NCBI GenBank assembly: GCA_035281645.1 | Contig: DATEDN010000079.1 | Span: 1-64,000 of the forward strand | From: JACCTH01 sp035281645 | GTDB taxonomy: Bacteria; Actinomycetota; Acidimicrobiia; Spongiisociales; ZC4RG35 | Reading direction: 5' to 3' | Length of the DNA: 64,000 nucleotides | In this document: one piece after another, positions 32,548 to 40,668 of the stretch | Numbering within the stretch: position 1 is the first letter of the stretch | Layout of the letters: each line of letters begins with the position of its first letter | Notes under the pieces: generated by a model | What the model was told of the DNA's origin: nothing | What the model saw: only the letters and a program-made list of their open reading frames with translations | Databases searched by the model: none | Position numbers and translations under genes: made by a program

Positions 32548-32722
32548 GGCTAACTGCGCGGATATTTCGGCCAGAAATTAGCGATCAGGAGGCAGATTTC
32601 CCGGCGGCAGGGTCCGCTTGTGTGACCGGTTCCGTTTGCCGGAGTGCTCTTGGTGAGACGAATTTGCGCGGGCGGGGAGCTCCAAGGATCTCGACCCTAC
32701 TCACATAGGATGACCGGCCGAT

Positions 32723-33409
32723 ATGCAGCTCGCCGTCCTGGCCGCTCTCTCCCCATCGCAGAATCGACTGTTCGACAGGCGATTGGCCCACACGGCCGAG
32801 GCGATGGGGCTCGCCCTGACGCGGGCGACCGCCCCAGAGCATGCCGATCTCACCTATGTCTGCGGCTTGCCGGCGAGCCGAATGCTGGGCACGCACTACC
32901 CCCTCCTAGCTCCGGTTCTTCCCTTCGCCCGCTATCAGAGCCAACCCTGGTACTTCGTCGATGTCCTCGCCCGAGAAGAGGACACCGGATTGGGGACGGG
33001 GCGTTGGGCCTACAACCAGACGTCTTCGTTTTCCGGTTGGATGGCCGTCCGTCACGGGCTGCGACTCCACCATGTCGACCCTGATCAATTGGCCTGGGTA
33101 GAAACCGGATCGCACGCCAACTCCCTTTCCGCCCTGAGGAATGGAGCCGCCCATTTGGCGGGCGTTGATTCGATGATCGTGGACCTCGATTCTCAGCTGG
33201 CCAAGGACTTGACCGTGATCGACTCCTGGGGTCCCTGGCCGACCCCACCTGTCATGGCAGCCCGGTCCCTCGATTCCCGGTTGATCGGCGAGCTGACATC
33301 GGCCTTCCTGGGCGCCGACGAACCAGTTACCTGGGTCGCTCTCGACCCTCGTCACCTCGAACCGATTCAGGTCGTCGCCGGGTCGACTGCAACTTCGGCG
33401 GGGGGCTGA
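32723..33409 (+). CDS. PhnD-like phosphate/phosphonate-type binding protein without a signal peptide
   Basis: A 228-residue protein with the periplasmic-binding-fold order of PhnD-like proteins: a middle domain with WAYNQTSSFSGW (W-x-x-N-x-x-S-x-SG) and GSHANSLSALRNGAAHLAGVDS, as in the second lobe of phosphonate-binding proteins. It begins directly at MQLAVLAALSP with no signal peptide or lipobox, so it is cytosolic, or the start is wrong. No PhnC/PhnE partner is next to it. It overlaps the 3' end of the opposite-strand ATPase gene by 43 bases. Confidence 0.6.
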   Translation: MQLAVLAALSPSQNRLFDRRLAHTAEAMGLALTRATAPEHADLTYVCGLPASRMLGTHYPLLAPVLPFARYQSQPWYFVDVLAREEDTGLGTGRWAYNQTSSFSGWMAVRHGLRLHHVDPDQLAWVETGSHANSLSALRNGAAHLAGVDSMIVDLDSQLAKDLTVIDSWGPWPTPPVMAARSLDSRLIGELTSAFLGADEPVTWVALDPRHLEPIQVVAGSTATSAGG

Positions 33410-35412
33410 CCCTGGAGTAGGCGCAGTTCTTCAATCGGGATGTGGCAGCGCTTGAACCATCCCGGTTCAGCTTCCTCCAGCAACGGCTCGGTCGTCTCGC
33501 AGATCTCACCGATCTTGCGGGGACAGCGGGTCTGAAAAACACAGCCCGAGGGGGGATTCGATGCCGCCGGAATCTCCCCTTCCAGCCGGATGCGAGTGTC
33601 TTCCTCCAGATCTGGTGAGGCAGAAAGCAGAGCCTCGGTATAGGGATGATGAGGGCCCGCAAACACCCGGGTGGCGTTACCTACCTCCATCAGCCGGCCG
33701 AGATACATCACCGCAACCCGATCGGCGATGTAGCGCACCACGTTGAGATCATGGGAAATAAACAGGTAGGAGACGTTCTCCTCGGCCTGGAGCTCGGCAA
33801 GGAGGTTGATGATCGCGGCCTGAACCGAAACGTCGAGAGCCGAGGTCGGCTCATCGCAAATGACCAGGGCGGGGGTGCCGGCGAAGGCCCTGGCAATGGC
33901 CACCCGCTGCTTGAGCCCGCCCGATAGTTGTCGGGGTTTGGCCAGAAAGTGTTGGCTACCCATCCGCACTTCTCGCAGGAGATTTCTGGTCCGATCGTCG
34001 GTCTGCTCCCTCCCTTCCCGACGCAGCAGACGAACGGCGCGGCCGATGATTCGTCGCACGGAATGGCGGCGGTTGAGGGCGCTGTCGGGATTCTGGAAGA
34101 CCATCTGAATCGCCCCCACTTCGCCTTGGGTGCGTTTTTCCACCTTGGTAGCGAGCCCTTTCCCGCTGAGGGCGATGACGGCTCCATCGTCTGGGGCATG
34201 AATCCCGAGCAGCACTTTGGCCAGGGTCGACTTACCTGAACCCGACTCTCCTACCAGGGCGACCGTCTCCCCGACGCCGATCTCGAGGTCGATGTCGTGA
34301 AGGGCGTAGACCGGTGCTCCGTCCTGGACAAAGGTCTTAGAGGCGTTGTTGATCGTCACCAGGGTCTGGTTGCTCCGTTCCCGACGAGGAGCGGCCTCTG
34401 GGACCGTCCTCGGCAGCTCCTGGGCCCGGTCCCAGAAATGACACCGGCTGACGGCCCCGCCCGGAACCGGGAGTAGATCCGGCTCGATCTGGCGGCAGAT
34501 GTCCTGGACATTGCCGCATCGCTCGGCGTAGATACAACCCTTGATATCGGCGCCGAGTGGGGGCAAGACGCCAGGGATGGTGTCAAGGGTGGTCTCGTCG
34601 CGGCGTCCGCCTTCGGGGCTGGGGAGACAGCGCAAGAGGCCGACGGTGTAAGGATGGCTGGGGTTGTTGAACATTTCTTCCGTCGGTCCGAGTGCCATCA
34701 ACCGCCCGGCGTACAAGACCGCCACCCGATCACACATCTTGCGAATCACGGCCAGGCTGTGGCTGATAAAGAGAACCGAGGTCCCGATCTCATCGCGCAA
34801 ATCCCTCACCAGATCGAGCACCTCGGCTTCGACCGTCGCATCCAAACCGGTTGTGGGTTCGTCGAGAATGAGGAGTTCGGGCCGGGAGGCGATCGCCATC
34901 GCGATCACCACTCGTTGCAGCATCCCTCCGGAAAGCTGATGCGGATAGCGCCGCATGACGCGGATCGGATCCGCGATTTGCACCTTGTCCAGTACCTGGC
35001 GAACCCGCGCCTCTCGCTCACGGGCCGGCACTCCCATGAGCTCAAACACGTCCTCCACCTGCCGACCAACCCTGATCGATGGGTTGAGCGCCGTGCTCGG
35101 GTTCTGATAGACCATCGAAACCTTCTTGACTCGCAGGTCGCGCAACTCGCTCGGGCTCAGGTCGGTGACGTCCCGACCGGCGAGACGAATCGATCCCCGT
35201 GTGACTCGACCATTGCGCGGCAAGTAGTGCATGATCGCCATCGCCACTGTCGACTTGCCGCAGCCCGATTCACCTACCAAACCGAAAGACTCACCCCGCT
35301 CCACGGTGAAGTTGATATCCCGGAGAGCGGTTTTCCAGTCGGGTCCGATTCGATATTCGAGGGCCAGATCACGGACCTCGAGCGCCGGTTGGATCACCGC
35401 AGGCGCGATCAT
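33367..35412 (-). CDS. Fused Dpp/Opp-type ABC transporter ATPase (two ATP-binding domains)
   Basis: A 681-residue protein with two ABC ATPase units, each ending in an oligopeptide-type C-terminal extension with paired Cys (CIYAERCG near 293). Unit 1: Walker A GESGCGKST (47-55), LSGGMLQRV, LILDEP. Unit 2: Walker A GESGSGKST (388-396), LSGGLKQRV, ALVICDEP. It combines the roles of DppD and DppF. ATG 35412 overlaps the upstream permease stop by four bases; a longer frame exists upstream but is shadow. It drives import with the two permeases and the binding protein upstream. Confidence 0.9.
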   Translation of the reverse strand: MIAPAVIQPALEVRDLALEYRIGPDWKTALRDINFTVERGESFGLVGESGCGKSTVAMAIMHYLPRNGRVTRGSIRLAGRDVTDLSPSELRDLRVKKVSMVYQNPSTALNPSIRVGRQVEDVFELMGVPAREREARVRQVLDKVQIADPIRVMRRYPHQLSGGMLQRVVIAMAIASRPELLILDEPTTGLDATVEAEVLDLVRDLRDEIGTSVLFISHSLAVIRKMCDRVAVLYAGRLMALGPTEEMFNNPSHPYTVGLLRCLPSPEGGRRDETTLDTIPGVLPPLGADIKGCIYAERCGNVQDICRQIEPDLLPVPGGAVSRCHFWDRAQELPRTVPEAAPRRERSNQTLVTINNASKTFVQDGAPVYALHDIDLEIGVGETVALVGESGSGKSTLAKVLLGIHAPDDGAVIALSGKGLATKVEKRTQGEVGAIQMVFQNPDSALNRRHSVRRIIGRAVRLLRREGREQTDDRTRNLLREVRMGSQHFLAKPRQLSGGLKQRVAIARAFAGTPALVICDEPTSALDVSVQAAIINLLAELQAEENVSYLFISHDLNVVRYIADRVAVMYLGRLMEVGNATRVFAGPHHPYTEALLSASPDLEEDTRIRLEGEIPAASNPPSGCVFQTRCPRKIGEICETTEPLLEEAEPGWFKRCHIPIEELRLLQGQPPAEVAVDPATT

Positions 35413-36254
35413 TCGAACGCCTGACTGATCGAGTCCGCGACCAGATTCACAGCCACTACCAGAGAAGCTATCGCCAGAGCCGGAAACAGAACCGGCCACC
35501 AAATGTTGCCCGTGAGGTACCCATAGTGCTGGGCGATCATCAGCCCCCAATCAGGGATCGACGGCTCGATGCCAAAGCCAAGGAACGAGAGTGCGAGGAC
35601 GGTGAAGATCGCATAGCCCAAACGGACCGTGAACTCGACAATGATTACGTTGGCAACATTGGGCAGAATCTCGACGAACAATACGTAGAGGGGATTGTCT
35701 CTTCTCAGTTGGGCGGCGGTGACGTAGTCGAGCTGACGCTCGGAGAGGACCGCCGCCCGCACGGTTTTGGCGATGATCGGAGTGAAGACGAGCCCGATGA
35801 CGACGATCACGCCAAGGGTATTGGGACCGAGAGCAGTCAGGGCGAGCATGCCGGTGATCACCAGCGGGATCGATAGGAAGGCATCGAGAATCCGGCTGAG
35901 GATCTCGTCGAGGATGCCGCCGGCATAGCCGACCAAGAGACCGAGAGCGGTGCCCAGGATCGTTCCCAGCACTGTGGCGGCCAGCGCCACTGTCAGCACC
36001 TGGCGGGCTCCGGCCAGGACCCGGGAGAGGACGTCACGGCCCAACTCGTCGGTGCCCAGCGGATGCACACCGGAGGGGGCTTCGAGCCGGTTAAGCACGT
36101 CAGCCGGAGTACCCAAAGGATCGAAGGGGGTCAGAAAGTCACCAAAGATCGCGAAGACGATCCAAACGACGACGATCGTGGCCCCGACCCAGAAGGTGGC
36201 CGACCGGCGCAAGACCCGCCAGCGTTGCGATCGAGAGGTCTGAGGAATCGTCAC
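35409..36254 (-). CDS. Dpp/Opp-type ABC transporter permease (DppC-like)
   Basis: A 281-residue permease with about six hydrophobic segments. The N-terminal segment, the GVHPLGTDELGRDVLSRVLAGAR stretch (about 55-78) and the DYVTAAQLRRDNPLYVLFVEILPN coupling-loop region (about 175-200) are those of DppC/OppC proteins. It overlaps the upstream DppB-like permease by four bases and the downstream ATPase gene by four bases, so all are co-translated. Confidence 0.9.
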   Translation of the reverse strand: MTIPQTSRSQRWRVLRRSATFWVGATIVVVWIVFAIFGDFLTPFDPLGTPADVLNRLEAPSGVHPLGTDELGRDVLSRVLAGARQVLTVALAATVLGTILGTALGLLVGYAGGILDEILSRILDAFLSIPLVITGMLALTALGPNTLGVIVVIGLVFTPIIAKTVRAAVLSERQLDYVTAAQLRRDNPLYVLFVEILPNVANVIIVEFTVRLGYAIFTVLALSFLGFGIEPSIPDWGLMIAQHYGYLTGNIWWPVLFPALAIASLVVAVNLVADSISQAFE

Positions 36255-37204
36255 CCGGCCCCTGCCAGCCGAATTCGGGGATTGAGCCAGGAATATGCGA
36301 GGTCGGCGAGCAACATCGAAGCCTGGAAAACCGCCCCGACCACCAAGACCCCCCCGGCGAGGAGAGGAAAATCGGCATTCTGGGCGGCGTTGTACAGCAA
36401 CTGGCCGATTCCTTGGTAAGAGAAAAGGACCTCGACTACCACCAGACCGCCGATCAGATACCCCACCTGGGAAGCGACCACTGCAATGGTGGGTAGCAAG
36501 GCATTTCGCAGCACTTCGCGCCGGATCACGACCCGCCGAGGGAGACCCTTGAGAATCGCCGTCCGGGTGTAGTCGGCTTCCATTGCCTCAACCACTCCGG
36601 CCCGGGTGATGCGGGCGATATATCCAAACAACACCAGCGTCAAGCAGATTGCGGGCAGGAGCAGGTAGCGGAGCTGGGTGAAAAAACCCGAACCCCTGGG
36701 TGCCGAGGCGGTGCCAGGCAGCCACCCGAGGACGACTGCAAAGACCAGGATCAACACGATCCCGGAGACGAACTCCGGAATCACCGTGGCGGAGAGCCCG
36801 CCGACAGTGATGAGGCGGTCGGTGAGCCTTCCCCGCCGCAAGGCGGCCACGATTCCGCCGAAGATTGACAAGGGAACCACGATCACGAAGGCAAGGGCGC
36901 CCAGCTTGGCCGAGTTGATCAGAGCCCTCCTCACCAGCTCGGATACCGGTCGGGCAAAGGTGATCGAATCTCCGAGATCGCCGGTGACGGCACCGCCGAT
37001 CCAATCGGCGTACTGGACCAGTGCCGGCCGGTCGGTTCCCAGTCGGGCGTTGAGGGCGTCGACCGATTCCTGGGTGGCAAACGGGCCCAGCACCCGCCGG
37101 CCGACGTCTCCAGGAAGGAGCTGGGTCCCGATAAACACCAAGACACTCAGGAGGGCAAGCGTGATCAAGGCGAGACCACTGCGGCGCAATATGAACCTAG
37201 CCAT
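36251..37204 (-). CDS. Dpp/Opp-type ABC transporter permease (DppB-like)
   Basis: A 317-residue permease with about six hydrophobic segments. RFILRRSGLALITLALLSVLVF at the start and DYTRTAILKGLPRRVVIRREVLRNALLP in the coupling loop (about 205-232) are characteristic of DppB/OppB. It forms the translocation pore with the DppC-like protein. It is separated from the binding-protein gene by 56 bases. Confidence 0.9.
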   Translation of the reverse strand: MARFILRRSGLALITLALLSVLVFIGTQLLPGDVGRRVLGPFATQESVDALNARLGTDRPALVQYADWIGGAVTGDLGDSITFARPVSELVRRALINSAKLGALAFVIVVPLSIFGGIVAALRRGRLTDRLITVGGLSATVIPEFVSGIVLILVFAVVLGWLPGTASAPRGSGFFTQLRYLLLPAICLTLVLFGYIARITRAGVVEAMEADYTRTAILKGLPRRVVIRREVLRNALLPTIAVVASQVGYLIGGLVVVEVLFSYQGIGQLLYNAAQNADFPLLAGGVLVVGAVFQASMLLADLAYSWLNPRIRLAGAG

Positions 37205-37260
37205 CTAGCGCCGATCGCACTCGCCCGCCGAAGTTGTCGAGGTGGATCGTTGTCCCTAGG

Positions 37261-39006
37261 TCAGGCGAAGGTGCTGTTGATCAAATCGACGTGGCCCATA
37301 CCAGTGACCGCAATTCCCGAGAAGTTCGGTTGCGTGATGGTGATGTGGTCGACGTAGTAGGGGACGATGAACGGCACCTCGTCGTTCAGCAGGGTCTGGA
37401 TCTCTCCGGCCAGCTGACGCTGAACGTCGAGATCCGGAGCGCTGGCGAACTGGGCATAAAGGTCGTCGTAGGCCTCATTCACCCAGTGCGAAGCGTTCCA
37501 GGTCCCGTCGCTGAGGAGGGGCGCTGCCATATAGACATTCGGCACTCCCCGATGGCCATAGTTGACGATTCCCATCGATCCGGCCGCAGCCAGCCAGTAG
37601 TCGTTGTAATAGGTCCCGGAGTCATACACCCCAACCTGGAGGTCAATGCCCACCTGAGAGGCCGAGGCCTGAATCAGCTGGGCAAGATCCTCTACCTCGG
37701 CAAACTGCAAGGTATCGAGTGCTGCCGAAAAGCTTCCGACTCCGGCGGCATCCAACAGGCCCTGGGCGGCGGTTAAGTCCTCCTCTCGTTGGGCAGGGGT
37801 GTCGGGGTTGTACATGGGGAAGAGCGACCAGATGGGATGGTCATTGCCTACGGTCCCATAGCCCGCCAAAAGCCCGTCGATCAAAACCTGACGATTGAGC
37901 GTCAGTGCCACAGCTTGGCGAACTCGCTTGTCATTGAAAGGCGGCGCCGAGGTATCGAAGTACACCTGCCGGTGCTGGGCGGTGGAGATGCTGGCGACGT
38001 TCGCATCCGGGCTCTCCAAGAGTGCTTGCCCGCCAGAGGAGGAAATGTGGGGGATGGTGTCCACCCGTCCCTCTTGGAAAGCACTGACTGCCACTGCCTC
38101 GTCGTCGTACCAGAGCACCTCGAGGCGCTCCGGCTGGGCGCTGTTATCGCCCCAGTAGTTCTGGTTCTTGACAAACGAGGCCGAAACACCTTGCTCGAAG
38201 TTTTCGATCTGCCAGATCCCCGTGCCGGGAAACTCGGCTTCGTAACTGCCCTCCGCATAGTTGTCCCAGAAGGAGGCGGGGACGATGATGGCGTTGTAGT
38301 TGTCTGAGCTGACGAAGAACGGAAAGCTCCCGTTGGGACGTGCGAGCGTGAACTCGACCGTGGCGTCGTCGAGAGCGACGATGTTCGCTGGGTCGACTCC
38401 GAACGTCTCGTAGGCCGAAGCGGCATTGCCCTCGGCAATATTGTTAAAGACAGCTACTACATCAGCGGCCATCATCGGGGAGCCGTCGTGATAGGTAACG
38501 CCTTGTCGAAGGTGGAACGTCCAGACGTCGAGGGTGTCATTGGGCTCCCAGCTCTCCGCCAGGACCGGGATCAGGTTGAGTTCGGCGTCGGAAAAGGTCA
38601 GGTACTGACCGGTCTGCCCGAGAATCGCCAGGCGCCCCTCGTCGTTCGTTAACACTGGATCAATCGCCCCGGCGGGGGTGATCATCGCCGCGCGGATGGT
38701 GCCGCTTCCGGCCGCACCGGTGGTTCCCGTGGCGCCGGTGGTGGCAGTCGCACCGGTGGTAGTCGGCCCACCAGCCGTCGTTGCCGCGCCGCCGAGGGTG
38801 GTAGTGACGTCGTCTGAGGCGCAGGCGGTGGCCACAAAGCCCAGAACGGACAACGACATACCGACCATCGTCCCCCGTCGGATGAAGTCGCGGCGGGTGA
38901 TCTTGCCAGCCGCATATTCGTCGATGATGTGGTTCTCGATCGGGCTCGCTTTCCGCCGGATGGCGTCTAGTCGCTCCCGAACGAACGGGCTTTTCCTGGC
39001 TCTCAT
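37261..39006 (-). CDS. Dpp/Opp-type ABC transporter substrate-binding protein (twin-arginine exported)
   Basis: A 581-residue solute-binding protein of the SBP_5 family. The export signal is preceded by about 36 residues of charged extension, then ITRRDFIRRG, a twin-arginine motif, a hydrophobic stretch and VATAC with Cys62 as a likely lipid anchor, followed by a Thr/Gly/Ala linker (68-100). ATG 39006 is chosen because GAGGAG lies seven bases upstream; earlier ATGs at 39021 and 39039 lack such a site. The ligand is unknown; peptides, opines, nickel chelates or amines are all possible for this family, and the neighbours point to methylated amines. Confidence 0.88.
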   Translation of the reverse strand: MRARKSPFVRERLDAIRRKASPIENHIIDEYAAGKITRRDFIRRGTMVGMSLSVLGFVATACASDDVTTTLGGAATTAGGPTTTGATATTGATGTTGAAGSGTIRAAMITPAGAIDPVLTNDEGRLAILGQTGQYLTFSDAELNLIPVLAESWEPNDTLDVWTFHLRQGVTYHDGSPMMAADVVAVFNNIAEGNAASAYETFGVDPANIVALDDATVEFTLARPNGSFPFFVSSDNYNAIIVPASFWDNYAEGSYEAEFPGTGIWQIENFEQGVSASFVKNQNYWGDNSAQPERLEVLWYDDEAVAVSAFQEGRVDTIPHISSSGGQALLESPDANVASISTAQHRQVYFDTSAPPFNDKRVRQAVALTLNRQVLIDGLLAGYGTVGNDHPIWSLFPMYNPDTPAQREEDLTAAQGLLDAAGVGSFSAALDTLQFAEVEDLAQLIQASASQVGIDLQVGVYDSGTYYNDYWLAAAGSMGIVNYGHRGVPNVYMAAPLLSDGTWNASHWVNEAYDDLYAQFASAPDLDVQRQLAGEIQTLLNDEVPFIVPYYVDHITITQPNFSGIAVTGMGHVDLINSTFA

Positions 39007-39098
39007 CTTGATTCTCCTCATTCCGGCGGACCTGTTCACTCGATCGAAGTCCGCGATATTCCCACCATACCGATCGACGGCCTCGTCAGGGCCGAAAA

Positions 39099-40646
39099 CT
39101 AGGACTCGGGAGGTGCGCCCCCCTCGGCGGTCCGCCGGCTGACGAATTCGTCCAGCTCTTGCTTGATGCCGTCGTCGAGAGCGGGGGGCTCAAAGTCGGC
39201 AAGTATCTGCTTCCAGACGGCATTGGCCCGTTGAGCGGCGGTCAACGAACCGCCTTCCTCCCACTGACCAAAGTTTGCCCTGGTGAAGACCACCGGCTCG
39301 TAAAATGCCTTCTCATATCGCTCCAACGTGTGGTCAATGCCGAAGAAATGGCCCCCAGGCTGCACGGTGTGGATCGCTTCGAGCCCCATCTCGCCCGCCG
39401 ACGAATCCAGGGGCAAGAACAACTCCGCAAACATCTGTGCCATCTCGACGTCGAGGATGAACTTCTCATAGGACGCCGACAGACCTGACTCGAGCCAGCC
39501 GGCCGTGTGCAAGATGAAGTTCGCACCCCCCAAGGCGGCGCCCATCATGTTCATCATTGACTCGTAGCCCGCTTGGGCGTCAGGGATGTTCGACGTGCAA
39601 ACCGCCGATGACCGCCAGGGGAGCCCGATGTGGCGCGCCAGCTGGCCGCTGGCAAAGGCCGCCTTGGCGGCCTCGGGAGTACCGAAGGCCGGGGCTCCCG
39701 ACCGCATATCGACATTGGAGGTGAATGCCCCGTAGACCACCGGAGCTCCGCTGCGACTTATCTGTGACAGAGTGATGCCAGCCAGGGCCTCGGCGTGCTG
39801 TAGCACCAGGGCACCGGCGAGCGTGACCGGTGCCATTGCCCCCGAGAGGGTGAAAGGGGTCACGATCGCGGGCTGATTCATCTCGGCAAACTGAATCACC
39901 CCTAGGGCCATGGGGACGTCGAGTTGGCGAGGTGAGTTGGTATTGATGACCGTGTAGCAGTAGTGACCGGCGGAGAATTCGTCCTCGGAGAGACCCAAGC
40001 CGATCCGCAACATCTCGAGACAGTCCGTCACCTGCCCAATTCCGCGGGAGTAGATGAACGGCGCCTTGTCCGAAAGGGCCAGATAAGCCCTAGTGGTTTC
40101 GAGGTGGCGGAAGTTGACCGGGACGTCCTGGGGCTCCACCTGTTGACTGGTGACATGGATCACGTCAAAGGCCTGGGATAGCCGCAGCAGGTCGGAAAAG
40201 TCTTGGAGCGTTCCCGACCGCCGCCCGCGATCGAGATCGACCGCATGCGGAGGTCCGCCTACCGGTGCCAGCACGACGTTGTACCCGCCGATCCGGACAT
40301 TTCTCTCGGGGTTGCGGGCTACCAATTCGAATTCGGCCGGAGCCGACTTCAAGGCGGAGCTAACGAGCTCGGGGTCGATTCTGACCATGAAGTCAGCATC
40401 AACCGACGCACCGGCCTTCTCGAAACGGCGTCGGCCATCCTCAAGCAGAACCTTGATCCCGTCCTCGGCGAGAATCGTCAGAGCGGCCTGGTGGATCCCG
40501 GCGATTTCGTCGTCGCTCAGAACCCGGAGCGGTTGGAAGGGGTTGATCAAACGCCGGTAACGCGGCTCCACCCGACCGGCAAGAGGCTGCCTCTCACGCC
40601 GGGGCCGCCTGCGAGTAGCCACTTCGGAGCCAGCTTGCTGGTTCAC
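39099..40646 (-). CDS. Trimethylamine methyltransferase (MttB) family protein, non-pyrrolysine, copy 1
   Basis: A 515-residue MttB-superfamily protein. It carries the family segments NPFQPLRVLSDDEIAGIH, the GAFTSNVDMRSGAPAFGTPE stretch, the Arg-rich N-terminus of aerobic members and GPGGHFFG-like PGGHFFGIDHTLERYE. The frame is open, so there is no amber pyrrolysine codon and it belongs to the non-Pyl branch, which includes glycine betaine methyltransferase MtgB. Such enzymes normally pass a methyl group to a corrinoid protein, and none is encoded here. GTG 40646 is 22 bases from the divergent DMGDH-like gene. Confidence 0.85.
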   Translation of the reverse strand: MNQQAGSEVATRRRPRRERQPLAGRVEPRYRRLINPFQPLRVLSDDEIAGIHQAALTILAEDGIKVLLEDGRRRFEKAGASVDADFMVRIDPELVSSALKSAPAEFELVARNPERNVRIGGYNVVLAPVGGPPHAVDLDRGRRSGTLQDFSDLLRLSQAFDVIHVTSQQVEPQDVPVNFRHLETTRAYLALSDKAPFIYSRGIGQVTDCLEMLRIGLGLSEDEFSAGHYCYTVINTNSPRQLDVPMALGVIQFAEMNQPAIVTPFTLSGAMAPVTLAGALVLQHAEALAGITLSQISRSGAPVVYGAFTSNVDMRSGAPAFGTPEAAKAAFASGQLARHIGLPWRSSAVCTSNIPDAQAGYESMMNMMGAALGGANFILHTAGWLESGLSASYEKFILDVEMAQMFAELFLPLDSSAGEMGLEAIHTVQPGGHFFGIDHTLERYEKAFYEPVVFTRANFGQWEEGGSLTAAQRANAVWKQILADFEPPALDDGIKQELDEFVSRRTAEGGAPPES

Positions 40647-40668
40647 GACTGAACTCTACGATCCAGAT

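Noticed and set aside
32548..32722. The 175-base gap before the PhnD-like gene as a possible riboswitch
   Set aside because: I find no conserved riboswitch core or convincing pseudoknot or terminator; it probably holds only divergent promoters.
39099..40646. Possibility that the MttB-like genes use an amber codon for pyrrolysine
   Set aside because: Both frames are uninterrupted with no in-frame TAG at the Pyl position, so they belong to the non-pyrrolysine branch.
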